From a virus, in the IMG/VR virus record IMGVR_UViG_3300025785_000109, positions 1 through 21,920 of that record: a DNA stretch of 21,920 nt; one strand, written 5' to 3'. Numbering within the stretch: the stretch's first letter is position 1; each line of letters begins with the position of its first letter. The notes under the pieces were generated by a model. That model searched no databases. It saw only the letters and a program-made list of their open reading frames with translations, and was not told the DNA's origin. This document shows, piece after piece, positions 1 through 7,869 of this stretch. A program made the position numbers and the translations under genes.

Positions 1-55
1 CGATGATGTCAGGGCCTACAAATTAAAACGCGAGGCGCGCAAAACAGTAAAATAA
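1..55 (+). CDS. C-terminal end of an upstream gene (partial)
   Basis: An open frame enters from the left edge and stops at TAA 53-55, leaving 17 visible residues. They are rich in Lys and Arg (ending RKTVK), a basic tail. The next gene starts four bases later at 60, which fits tight packing in one operon. The fragment is too short to assign a family. It could be the end of any small DNA-binding or packaging-region protein. Confidence 0.45.
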   Translation, partial: DDVRAYKLKREARKTVK

Positions 56-59
56 CTAC

Positions 60-251
60 ATGATCATTGATAAGGAAGTAATAACACTCGCCGACATAGA
101 CGAGGCTATTGCCCACCTTTCTGAAATGATGAAGGACAGATACAGAAACAGATTGACTCATCAGCGCAAGGCATTTCTGATGAGCGAGTTGGACAGTCTG
201 CTAGATGCCCGATTGGAAGCCATAAGTGAGCAGAACAACAATTCTAAGTGA
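60..251 (+). CDS. Small hypothetical protein upstream of terminase
   Basis: A 63-residue protein starting with ATG at 60 and overlapping the start of the terminase small subunit (226) by 26 bases. It looks fully helical, with alternating acidic and basic residues and no Cys or membrane segment. I recognise no family. Its place directly before the terminase genes and its translational overlap suggest it is co-expressed with them. A role in packaging is possible but not shown. Good coding context and the overlap argue that it is real. Confidence 0.6.
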   Translation: MIIDKEVITLADIDEAIAHLSEMMKDRYRNRLTHQRKAFLMSELDSLLDARLEAISEQNNNSK

Positions 252-660
252 GGCTATACAAAATGCTATGGTCGAGGCGATAGAGGGCGGTAACTACGCC
301 ACAACCGCCGCCGAAGCCGCTGGCATTGGAAAATCCACACATTACGAATGGATGGAGAAGGGCGAGCAAGGAATTGAACCTTACGCGGAATATGCGGACG
401 CTATTAAAAAGGCTGAGGCTATTGCGGAAACAAACGCCGTTAAAGTAATCCAAGAGGCTTCGCGTGATAACTGGACTGCCGGCGCATGGTACTTAGAGCG
501 TAAATTTCCTGATAAGTGGGGGCGCAAAGATAAACTTACTCAAGAAATTTCAGGTAAAGACGGCAAGCCGATTGAGATTGATTCTAAAGCCCTTGTCTTG
601 GCTATGTTAGGTCACCAACCGTTAGCAATAGAAGGCGAAGATGGCTCAGAGCCTATTTGA
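226..660 (+). CDS. terS: Terminase small subunit
   Basis: A 144-residue protein that should recognise phage DNA and start packaging by loading the large subunit. Residues about 10-46 look like a helix-turn-helix: a run of small residues (ATTAAEAAGIGKSTHYEW), where the segment after the turn would be the recognition helix. This matches the phage terminase small subunit (phBC6A51-like) type. Residues 47-100 are helical and likely oligomerise, with the familiar FPDKWGRKD motif near 95. The start is GTG at 226, supported by GGAAG at 214-218. The gene overlaps the large subunit by 20 bases, the usual terS-terL arrangement. Family call is by motif and position, not by search. Confidence 0.85.
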   Translation: MSRTTILSEAIQNAMVEAIEGGNYATTAAEAAGIGKSTHYEWMEKGEQGIEPYAEYADAIKKAEAIAETNAVKVIQEASRDNWTAGAWYLERKFPDKWGRKDKLTQEISGKDGKPIEIDSKALVLAMLGHQPLAIEGEDGSEPI

Positions 661-2071
661 GCAACTCAAAGCCTTACCGCCAGATCAACTAGAAGCCCAC
701 ATCAATTCATTACCCTCTGAAGTCTTAGATGATTTGGCTAAATCCCCCTGGTGGTACATCGGCAGACCTGAACAACAGGAACCCGAAGGCGATTGGCATA
801 TTTGGCTGATTCTCTCTGGGCGCGGATGGGGTAAATCTCGCACCGGCAGCGAATGGATGATTAATCAAGTCTTTACTCATCCTCAAGCCCCTGACGGCGC
901 ACCTACCGAATGGGCGGTTATTGCCGAAACCTTCAGCGATGCTCGAAAAATCTGTATCGAGGGCGCAAGTGGGATTTTGCGCGTTCTCAAGAATCGTGGG
1001 CTAGTTGAAGATCAGGATTTCACCTATAACAAATCCAACTGGCAAATAGTTTTTGGCGATGGACAGAAGATTCATATATTTGGCGCAGACAACCCTGATG
1101 CTGGTCGTGGATTAAACCTTTCTGGCGTGTGGGCTGATGAAATAGCGAAATGGAGATACCCGTATGCGACCTGGCATGAAGGAATTGCGCCAGCACTCAG
1201 AATCGGGCAGCACCCAAAAGCCTGTATCACCACAACCCCCAAACCCATTGTGATCTTGCGCGAATGGCTGAACAGAACTGATGGGTCGGTATTCGTTACC
1301 AGAGGCTCAACTTTCGACAACGCCACAAACCTTTCACCTGCCGCATTGCTTGAATTACAGGCAAGATACGCCGGAACCCGAACGGGCAGACAAGAACTTT
1401 ACGGCGAACTTCTCGAAGATTCAGAAAACGCCCTTTGGACACGCGCTCTTATTGAAGAATCAAGAATCAAGCCCGAAGATGCACCGCCTTATTTCCGCGT
1501 GGTTGTAGCGATTGACCCTGCCGTGACGAGTGGTGAGTCAAGCGATGAAACGGGAATCGTTGTCGCCGGTGCTACACCTGACGGGCATTACTACATTTTG
1601 GAAGATGCGACTATGCGCGGAACCCCTGAAGCGTGGGCGAGAAAAGCCGTAGAGATGTTTAGGAAGTGGAAGTGCGATCGGGTAATCGGTGAAGCTAATA
1701 ACGGGGGCGACATGATTGAAGCCCTATTACGGCAAGTCGATGCCTCAATCCCTTATCGGAAAGTAACCGCTACTAGAGGCAAGCGAGTGAGAGCCGAGCC
1801 AGTATCTGCCCTCTCTGAACAGTTACGCCTTCACTTTGTCGGCAATGATTTCGCACAGTTAGAGGATCAGCTAGTTACATGGGAGCCTGACTCTGATAAA
1901 AGCCCAGACAGAATGGATGCGATGGTGTGGGCGGTTTCAGATTTGATGGGTGGGTCAGTTGCTATGAGGTCACTCGCTGCGATGGCTGATTTCTGCCCTA
2001 GTTGCCGTTTGCCATTAGTGCGCGGCACGAAATCATGTCCAAGATGTCAAACCGCTATAATCACCAAATAG
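641..2071 (+). CDS. terL: Terminase large subunit (packaging ATPase-nuclease)
   Basis: A 476-residue motor protein that pumps DNA into the prohead through the portal and cuts the concatemer. The N-terminal ATPase shows a Walker A motif SGRGWGKSR (residues 59-67), a Walker B-like GVWADE (162-167) and a TTTP coupling motif (198-201). The C-terminal RNase H-like nuclease shows its acidic residues in AIDPAV (Asp292), IGEANN (Glu351) and DRMDAMVW (Asp423/Asp426). The length is normal for the family. Odd feature: the last 25 residues carry two CxxC pairs (Cys452/455 and Cys466/469), a zinc-ribbon-like addition not needed by the core enzyme. Start is ATG 641 inside terS. Confidence 0.95.
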   Translation: MAQSLFEQLKALPPDQLEAHINSLPSEVLDDLAKSPWWYIGRPEQQEPEGDWHIWLILSGRGWGKSRTGSEWMINQVFTHPQAPDGAPTEWAVIAETFSDARKICIEGASGILRVLKNRGLVEDQDFTYNKSNWQIVFGDGQKIHIFGADNPDAGRGLNLSGVWADEIAKWRYPYATWHEGIAPALRIGQHPKACITTTPKPIVILREWLNRTDGSVFVTRGSTFDNATNLSPAALLELQARYAGTRTGRQELYGELLEDSENALWTRALIEESRIKPEDAPPYFRVVVAIDPAVTSGESSDETGIVVAGATPDGHYYILEDATMRGTPEAWARKAVEMFRKWKCDRVIGEANNGGDMIEALLRQVDASIPYRKVTATRGKRVRAEPVSALSEQLRLHFVGNDFAQLEDQLVTWEPDSDKSPDRMDAMVWAVSDLMGGSVAMRSLAAMADFCPSCRLPLVRGTKSCPRCQTAIITK

Positions 2072-2085
2072 ACTAAGGAGTTTAA

Positions 2086-2424
2086 GTGGGCGCGTACAAT
2101 CCAACAGTTAATCAGGGCATCGACCTTATCTTTACGACCACGAACACCGATGCTACTGGAACCGCCATTAACATTACGGGTTTCACCGTCAAGATGGCTA
2201 TTAGTAATCAGGTAACTGGCACAGTTGTATTGACCCTTACCAACGGCTCAGGGATTACCCTTACGACCCCGGCAAGTGGAATCGCTACCTATCAAATTAC
2301 AGGAGCACAAACAACCGCTATCCCTGTCGGGACTTATTACTACGGGATCAAGGCAACCTCATCTGGCGGCATTAACTACGACTGGGTAGATGGAACAATT
2401 ACTATTGCGGCGGCTCGCGTATGA
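2086..2424 (+). CDS. BppU-N-like beta-sandwich structural protein
   Basis: A 112-residue protein that is nearly all beta strand, rich in Thr and Gly and lacking Cys. The pattern (an opening strand, INITGFTVKMAI, then a Gly-Thr strand, then PVGTYYYGIKAT and a final GTITI strand) resembles the N-terminal beta-sandwich of baseplate upper proteins (BppU_N type) and similar short phage proteins. Such domains attach tail fibres or decorate virions. The start is GTG at 2086 with AAGGAG at 2075-2080, right after the terL stop. It overlaps the next gene by four bases (ATGA). The fold is inferred from strand pattern only. It could equally be a head decoration protein. Confidence 0.6.
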   Translation: MGAYNPTVNQGIDLIFTTTNTDATGTAINITGFTVKMAISNQVTGTVVLTLTNGSGITLTTPASGIATYQITGAQTTAIPVGTYYYGIKATSSGGINYDWVDGTITIAAARV

Positions 2425-2729
2425 CCGTAGATAACATCACAGTCACGACAACTGTTCAAAATGTCACAGTCAGCACCACGACCCCAACGATTACCATCTC
2501 ATCAGTTGGTGTTCAGGGGCCGCAGGGATTAACCGCTAACTTCTACACCTTCAACCAGGCGACCCCATCTAACACTTGGACAATTACTCATAACCTCAAC
2601 GGCTATCCTCTTGCTGCGGTATATGACTCAGCAAACAACCAATGTGAAGGCTCTATCAGTTACACTAATGCGAATACAATGGTTATTACATTTACAGCCG
2701 CGTTTAGCGGTACGGCTTACATAGTCTAG
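2421..2729 (+). CDS. Short tail-fibre-like protein with terminal beta domain
   Basis: A 102-residue protein in two parts. Residues 1-30 are a Thr/Val-rich beta stretch, then a short collagen-like Gly-X-Y piece (GVQGPQG). Residues about 40-102 form a compact beta module with the signature TWTITHNLNGYPLAAVYD. A diverged copy of this module ends the next protein (2738-3640). Such modules occur at the tips of phage fibres, where they likely trimerise. Translation is coupled to the upstream gene by ATGA at 2421-2424. Function is inferred from composition and neighbours. Confidence 0.6.
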   Translation: MTVDNITVTTTVQNVTVSTTTPTITISSVGVQGPQGLTANFYTFNQATPSNTWTITHNLNGYPLAAVYDSANNQCEGSISYTNANTMVITFTAAFSGTAYIV

Positions 2730-2737
2730 GAGATAAT

Positions 2738-3640
2738 ATGTCACGCAAATTCTTAGTCAATCTTGACCTTAGCCAAAACCAGTTGCTTAATGCGACTGTC
2801 CAAAACCTTGCTTCGGCTCCTAGCTCACCCGTTGCTGGACAGATTTACTACAACACGACCTCTAATAATTTTCAGTATTACAACGGTTCTGCGTGGATCG
2901 TTCTTACTTCGTTTACTCCTAGCGCGTACACGCTCGACCAGTTCGGCGCACCCGCAGCCGATGTATCGTTTAACTCTCATAAGATTACAAACCTTACTAC
3001 TCCTACAAATGCCACAGATGCGGCTAACAAAAGTTATGTAGATGGCGTAGCGCAAGGGCTTAATGTTAAGGCTTCAGTTGTCGCTGCCACTACGGTTGCC
3101 GGCGGTAACATCACGCTCTCAGGCGCACAGACCATTGACGGCGTTTCTATCGTTGCTGGCAATCGCGTACTTGTTAAGAATCAGACTACCGCTACACAAA
3201 ACGGCATCTATGTTGCTTCCGCTAGTGCGTGGGCGCGTTCAGCCGACCAGCAAACCCCAACACAGGGCGACTTCACTTTCGTTGAACAGGGGACAGCCAA
3301 CGGTTCACAGGGCTGGATTCTTGCTTCAGGCTCTACAACATGGACACAATTCTCTGCCGCTGGCGAATACACCGCTGGAACAGGTATCTCGATCTCGGGC
3401 AATGTTATTTCGGTGGCTTCGACTACCCCACAAAAATATTCGACAACTCTTTCTACTTCATCCACGACTTACACCATCACCCATAACCTCGGAACGCTCG
3501 ATGTGCTAGTGCAGGTTTACACCGTAGCCGATGGCTCTGAAGTTACAGTCGATAACCTTCGTGCTACGACTAACACCGTAACACTCAACTTCTCAGTGGC
3601 TCCTTCTGCGAACGCTTACCGCGTTGTGATAGTCGGATAA
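2738..3640 (+). CDS. Tail fibre / receptor-binding-like protein
   Basis: A 300-residue fibre-like protein. The N-terminus carries the common GQIYYNTTSNNFQYYNGSAW module. Residues about 76-102 carry the tail-fibre repeat motif (HKITNLTTPTNATDAANKSYV). A central beta-rich part contains RVLVKNQTTATQNGIYVAS and a Trp-rich stretch, known from many phage fibres. The last 65 residues repeat the ITHNL module of the preceding gene. Start is ATG 2738 with AGGAGA at 2728-2733, overlapping the upstream stop. Likely a surface-exposed fibre that contacts the host, although its place beside terminase rather than tail-tip genes is unusual. A head fibre is the alternative. Confidence 0.7.
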   Translation: MSRKFLVNLDLSQNQLLNATVQNLASAPSSPVAGQIYYNTTSNNFQYYNGSAWIVLTSFTPSAYTLDQFGAPAADVSFNSHKITNLTTPTNATDAANKSYVDGVAQGLNVKASVVAATTVAGGNITLSGAQTIDGVSIVAGNRVLVKNQTTATQNGIYVASASAWARSADQQTPTQGDFTFVEQGTANGSQGWILASGSTTWTQFSAAGEYTAGTGISISGNVISVASTTPQKYSTTLSTSSTTYTITHNLGTLDVLVQVYTVADGSEVTVDNLRATTNTVTLNFSVAPSANAYRVVIVG

Positions 3641-3644
3641 TCAC

Positions 3645-4967
3645 ATGAGCAAACTTGCTCTTGACCCCATCAACCTTCTCCAATCATCAGGTTCTCCCAC
3701 TGGCGCGTTTCGCACAGGCGATACTTATTTCGATTCATCTGCCAATGCCATTTATGTGTACAACGGCACGACTTGGGTGCAAAACGCTGCACTAAGCAAC
3801 ACGCAAACTTTTACAGCAGGGCAGACGATTACGCCCTCAGGTGCTTCGACTGCTTTGGTTGTTAATACTGGCGCAGCAGGCAACAAAGGCTTGGTTATTA
3901 AAGGTTTCGCAGGGCAATCCACAAATCTTCAAGAGTGGCAGAATAGTGCTGGAACGGTTATTGCAAAAGTAGACTCATCAGGCAACCTAACCGCTGCATC
4001 AATTATCCCAACTTCATCTACTGTTCCCACTAATGGGATGTATCTACCTGCCGCAAATACGGTTGGGCTTGCTACCAACGGATTAAAGGCATTTTCCTTC
4101 AATGCGAACCGTGAATTTGACATTGGTGGGAACACACCTGCAGCGGGCTCAGGCGTTACATTTTCAAAAAACATCACTGGTGCAACTACTGCAAACGCAT
4201 TCATCATCACTGACCAAGTTGCAAGTGATGTGACTGTCGCGGGGCGTTTGTTTCGCACATTCGTGGATACCACAAATGTGAACTTTGCATTGCCAGAACT
4301 ATCACACATCTATCTGACCGCAGCAACAGCATTTCAGAATGTCACGGCTGGCGGGTCAGTAACTAATCAGTATGGTGTTTATGTCGCGGCATCTCTCACT
4401 GGCGCAACCAACAATTACGGCTTCTTTGGCAACATCCCTAGTGGTGCTAACCGTTGGAACCTCTACATGGCTGGTACTGCTTACAACTTTTTAGCGGGCA
4501 TTACCAGTATTGGAAGTAACTCTCAAACTCTCGGTAGTGGTTCAGTTGCTCAGCAATTTGGTGTAGTTTCCGCCGCTGCAACAACAGTCGGCGCGGCTAT
4601 TCGCGGTGCAGTTTCCCAAACAGCCAATCTTCAAGAATGGCAGAACTCAGCAGGTACGGCATTGGTAGCAGTAGGGGCCAACGGCACTATCGCAACGGGT
4701 ACAACCGCAGGTGCACCAACTATCGCCTCAGCCGCAACAATCGCACCTGTTACGCCAATCGCTTTCGTGTCGGGTGTAACAACGATTAACACGATTACCC
4801 CACCTGCCCCAATCTCAACTAATGGTGGACAAATCACGCTTATCCCTACGGGGATTTTCACAACTGGGGTAAGTGGAAACATCGCTATTGCTTCAACGGC
4901 GGTCGTTTCTAAGGCGCTAACGCTGACCTACGACCCAATTACAACCAAGTGGTATCCATCGTACTAA
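3645..4967 (+). CDS. Large fibre-like structural protein
   Basis: A 440-residue, beta-rich, Ala/Thr/Gly-rich protein. The N-terminus again has a TGDTYFDSSANAIYVYNGTTW module like the preceding gene, suggesting both attach to the same partner. The segment NLQEWQNSAGT occurs twice (near residues 94 and 328) followed by a short Gly-rich strand, an internal repeat also visible in the DNA. The motif is known from phage fibre proteins with uncertain function. The C-terminus (from about 350) is a separate Thr/Pro-rich beta domain. Start is ATG 3645, four bases after the previous stop and with a weak ribosome site, so coupled translation is likely. Receptor binding is inferred. Confidence 0.65.
   Translation: MSKLALDPINLLQSSGSPTGAFRTGDTYFDSSANAIYVYNGTTWVQNAALSNTQTFTAGQTITPSGASTALVVNTGAAGNKGLVIKGFAGQSTNLQEWQNSAGTVIAKVDSSGNLTAASIIPTSSTVPTNGMYLPAANTVGLATNGLKAFSFNANREFDIGGNTPAAGSGVTFSKNITGATTANAFIITDQVASDVTVAGRLFRTFVDTTNVNFALPELSHIYLTAATAFQNVTAGGSVTNQYGVYVAASLTGATNNYGFFGNIPSGANRWNLYMAGTAYNFLAGITSIGSNSQTLGSGSVAQQFGVVSAAATTVGAAIRGAVSQTANLQEWQNSAGTALVAVGANGTIATGTTAGAPTIASAATIAPVTPIAFVSGVTTINTITPPAPISTNGGQITLIPTGIFTTGVSGNIAIASTAVVSKALTLTYDPITTKWYPSY
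3924..3950 (+). repeat. Internal repeat in fibre gene, copy 1
   Basis: A 27-base stretch beginning AATCTTCAAGAGTGGCAGAA. It encodes part of NLQEWQNSAG and is repeated with a few substitutions at 4626-4652. It reflects a duplicated protein module, not a mobile element. Confidence 0.75.
4626..4652 (+). repeat. Internal repeat in fibre gene, copy 2
   Basis: The second, slightly diverged copy of the 3924-3950 repeat, beginning AATCTTCAAGAATGGCAGAA, about 700 bases downstream in the same reading frame. Differences are mostly at third codon positions, so the protein module is kept while the DNA drifts. Confidence 0.75.
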
Positions 4968-4987
4968 CTAACAGAAAGAGAAATAAA

Positions 4988-5218
4988 ATGGCAATAGATT
5001 ACTCAGCACTACTTACAGACGAGCAGAAGCGCAACCTACTACAGCAGCGCATTACTCAGTTTGCTAGTGAGGCATACCAGCATGACCTTAACAAGCAAGT
5101 AGCTGTTTCTTCTGGAAGCACAGAAGGCGTTACCGCAGCTGATGAAGCTTTGGCAGTTCTTGAAACAGCTATCAAAGTCCATCAAGATGTTCTATCAGCT
5201 TTGCCTGTTCAAGAATAA
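4988..5218 (+). CDS. Small hypothetical helical protein
   Basis: A 76-residue protein starting at ATG 4988 with an AGAAAGAG ribosome site at 4974-4981. An upstream in-frame ATG at 4949 would overlap the previous gene by 19 bases and lacks a good site, so I prefer 4988. The protein is predicted helical, with a Gln-rich first half (TDEQKRNLLQQRITQFASEA), a short Ser/Gly linker and a second helix, and no Cys. It lies between fibre genes and the portal. I do not recognise it. A chaperone or small structural role is possible, but nothing shows it. Confidence 0.65.
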   Translation: MAIDYSALLTDEQKRNLLQQRITQFASEAYQHDLNKQVAVSSGSTEGVTAADEALAVLETAIKVHQDVLSALPVQE

Positions 5219-5262
5219 CAACACTAGCCTGAATTACAAGAGGCATAACTAATGGGGGACAC

Positions 5263-7869
5263 ATGGGTCTATTAGACCGTCTAGCAAAAGCAATCGTAGA
5301 TGCACAGATCGAGAAGGCTCCGAGTAACTTACCTGCTGGCGCAGTCGTTATGTCTGAACAACAGATGCGAGATGCTAACCAGCAAAACACATACGGCGCA
5401 CAGACTCCCTTACAACGCAATCCCCTTATGTCGGGCGTTCCTTTCGGCCCCGGTCAGCCGATCATGCCGGGCGCAATCAACCCATTACGCGATGACGGCA
5501 GAGCAGATCCTCGCCGCTATGAATACCAAGTCGCTCAGAACCTTAATATCGGGACAGAGCAGAAACTCGTTCAATTCAAAACACTTCGCGGAGCAGCAGA
5601 GCAAATTGACATTGTGCGCCGTTGCATCGAAGTATTAAAGGCTAAGATTTCAGGTTTAGATTGGGACATCGTTATCGCTCAAGATGCAAGCGAAAAGATT
5701 ATCTCCGAAATCGGTGGCGATCATGTTCGCGCCATGTCACAAGCTCGTTCTAAGTTCTCCGATGAGATTTACCGACTTAGGACATTTTGGGAAAATCCAG
5801 ATAAGGCTAATGGACTGACCTTCATTGACTGGATGATGATGTCGCTAGAGGAAATCCTTGTGCTAGATGCGTGGGCTATCTGGCCTCAGAAAACAGTTGG
5901 TGGGGATTTATACGGCTTTCAGATTTTAGACGGCTCGACTATTAAGCCAATGCTTGATGATCGCGGTATGCGCCCAATGGCTCCACAGGCTGCCTATCAG
6001 CAGATTCTCTATGGCTTCCCTCGCTCCGAGTTTATGGCTAACTCTGACGATGTTAAGGCAGATGGCGAGTTCTCATCAGATGATCTTTCTTACTTCATCC
6101 GAAACCGCCGCGCTAACTCCGTTTATGGCTCATCTCCAGTAGAGCGTTGCCTACCCCTAGCCGATCTTTACTTACGCCGCCAGCAATGGTTACGCGCTGA
6201 ATACACCGATGGCGTTACCCCCGAGATGATGCTTACCTCAGATGCTGACTTCGGTAATGACCCTCTCGTAATGAAGCAGTATGAAAACATTATTAACGAC
6301 AATTTGGCAGGGCAGACAGAGCAACGCAAACGCGCTCTTATCTTGCCTTCTGGTCTGAAGCCTGAGTTCTATGAGGGCTACGGCGAGAAGTTCAAAGCCG
6401 CGCTAGATGAATATTTAATTACCTCAATCACAGGTCACTTCGGCGTTCTGCCAACTGAGATCGGCTTCTCTCAAAAGGGTGGACTCGGCGCATCAGGTCA
6501 TCAAGCAGGAGAGGCAGAGGCCGCGCAGTCAATCGGTGTCGCGCCTTTGGCTCAATGGATTTCTAAGATGCTCACCAACATCTCTTATACCTATTTAAGT
6601 ATGCCACGCGAGCTAGAGTTTAAGTTCATGGTTTCTGAAATCCGTGACGATGAGGAAATGGCTAAGAAGTCAGACCTTGAATTACGCGGTGGCACAAAGA
6701 CAATCAATGAACGCCGTTCAGAGTTGGGCTTGCCTCTCCTAGATACTCCAGCCGCCGATCAGCCAATCCTTGTCGCTGGTAATGGCGTGTTCCTCTTTAG
6801 CCCAGAGGGAATCGTGAACGCTGCCGCGCCTATTGCTGGTGTTGAGAATGTTCAAGATGAAGTCGATCCAATGGCTCCTACAACTGCACAGACCGAAACA
6901 GAGCAGCCAAAACCAACTGAGCCAAAACCTGCTGAAGAAAAAGCCCTCAACAAATACAATGACAATCACGATGAGACAGGGCGTTTCTCTAGCGGAGGCG
7001 GCGGTAAAACTGAGTCAACCATTAAAGACAAAATCATTCCGCAGCTGAACCAAATCCAAGATCGCGTATCTTCTTTCGGTAATACCGAGGCAGCCAATCA
7101 TCTATCAGACGCTCGGCAAGCCCTAGAAAATCGAATCTCGGAAAACTCTCGCGGCAAGGCAGACCTCAATGACGCAGCAAGAAGTATGCTCAATGCTGGT
7201 AAGGCAAATGAAGGCGGAGTAGGCACTCAGGAAATCTATGCACTTGGACAACAGATCGCGGCTCTAAAAAGCGCGTCAGTTGATAAAGCCGGAGTACCTT
7301 CCGAGGCTGAAGCCGAAATTGCTATGAGCCGACTCAATGTTCTGCCTAATCCAGCCGGCAATGCTGTCTCAACTGAGGATAACCCTAGTGACTTCGTAGA
7401 GTCGCCCTGGGAAGTCACAGACCAAATCGCGGTAGACCCTGATGTCTGGCAAAAGGCAGAGTTGAAACTTGTGCCAGTAAAAGACCTTTACGCAACCGAC
7501 ACTGTCCTTGACAGATCAAAGGTTGAAGATCGCATCAAGACAATGGGGCAATCACTAAAGCCGTACCGCAACTTCCCTCTCGTGTATGACGATGGCGAGA
7601 AGCAGGTCATTATCGATGGACACCACCGCCTCCTAGCGATGTGGCTTCTAGGCATGGATCAAGTTCCGGTCTGGGTCGGCACTCCCGACACCGCTAAGGA
7701 AGCCAGCGTTGAAGTGAAGGCGTTTCTCAAGTGGGCTAGTAAAGGAAAACGCGCTCGCCAGTTTGAGTTCAAAGCCCTAGACCCAATCGTGGGGGATGCT
7801 CTAAATCGCTGCTACTTTGACGGCGATACCGACACGATGAAATCTCTGGCTAAGGCTTATCTGACATGA
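5263..7869 (+). CDS. Portal protein with C-terminal ParB-like domain
   Basis: An 868-residue protein, much longer than the usual 400-550 for HK97-type portals. Residues about 85-510 are the portal body that forms the dodecameric DNA entry ring, with conserved-style NRRANSVYGSSPVE (281-294) and GVLPTEIGFS (394-403) segments. Then come a Pro/Glu linker (about 535-562), a NDNHDETGRFSSGGGG motif (567-580) often found before added domains in phage head proteins, and a helical stretch (585-665). Residues about 737-800 look like a ParB/sulfiredoxin-fold domain: VPVKDL at 737-742 and IDGHHRLLAM at 784-793 followed by LGMDQVPVWVG. The usual GERR-type box is replaced by GHHR. Start is ATG 5263 with GGGGGA before it. 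It overlaps the MuF gene (ATGA). Portal call is firm. The added domain's activity is unknown. Confidence 0.88.
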   Translation: MGLLDRLAKAIVDAQIEKAPSNLPAGAVVMSEQQMRDANQQNTYGAQTPLQRNPLMSGVPFGPGQPIMPGAINPLRDDGRADPRRYEYQVAQNLNIGTEQKLVQFKTLRGAAEQIDIVRRCIEVLKAKISGLDWDIVIAQDASEKIISEIGGDHVRAMSQARSKFSDEIYRLRTFWENPDKANGLTFIDWMMMSLEEILVLDAWAIWPQKTVGGDLYGFQILDGSTIKPMLDDRGMRPMAPQAAYQQILYGFPRSEFMANSDDVKADGEFSSDDLSYFIRNRRANSVYGSSPVERCLPLADLYLRRQQWLRAEYTDGVTPEMMLTSDADFGNDPLVMKQYENIINDNLAGQTEQRKRALILPSGLKPEFYEGYGEKFKAALDEYLITSITGHFGVLPTEIGFSQKGGLGASGHQAGEAEAAQSIGVAPLAQWISKMLTNISYTYLSMPRELEFKFMVSEIRDDEEMAKKSDLELRGGTKTINERRSELGLPLLDTPAADQPILVAGNGVFLFSPEGIVNAAAPIAGVENVQDEVDPMAPTTAQTETEQPKPTEPKPAEEKALNKYNDNHDETGRFSSGGGGKTESTIKDKIIPQLNQIQDRVSSFGNTEAANHLSDARQALENRISENSRGKADLNDAARSMLNAGKANEGGVGTQEIYALGQQIAALKSASVDKAGVPSEAEAEIAMSRLNVLPNPAGNAVSTEDNPSDFVESPWEVTDQIAVDPDVWQKAELKLVPVKDLYATDTVLDRSKVEDRIKTMGQSLKPYRNFPLVYDDGEKQVIIDGHHRLLAMWLLGMDQVPVWVGTPDTAKEASVEVKAFLKWASKGKRARQFEFKALDPIVGDALNRCYFDGDTDTMKSLAKAYLT

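Noticed and set aside
3063-3509. A 148-residue open frame inside the fibre gene
   Set aside because: Composition (Leu/Arg/His/Ser rich) is that of a frame shadow of Thr/Ala-rich coding sequence.
4949-4987. Upstream in-frame ATG for the 76-residue protein
   Set aside because: It overlaps the fibre gene and lacks a good ribosome site. ATG 4988 has AGAAAGAG in place.
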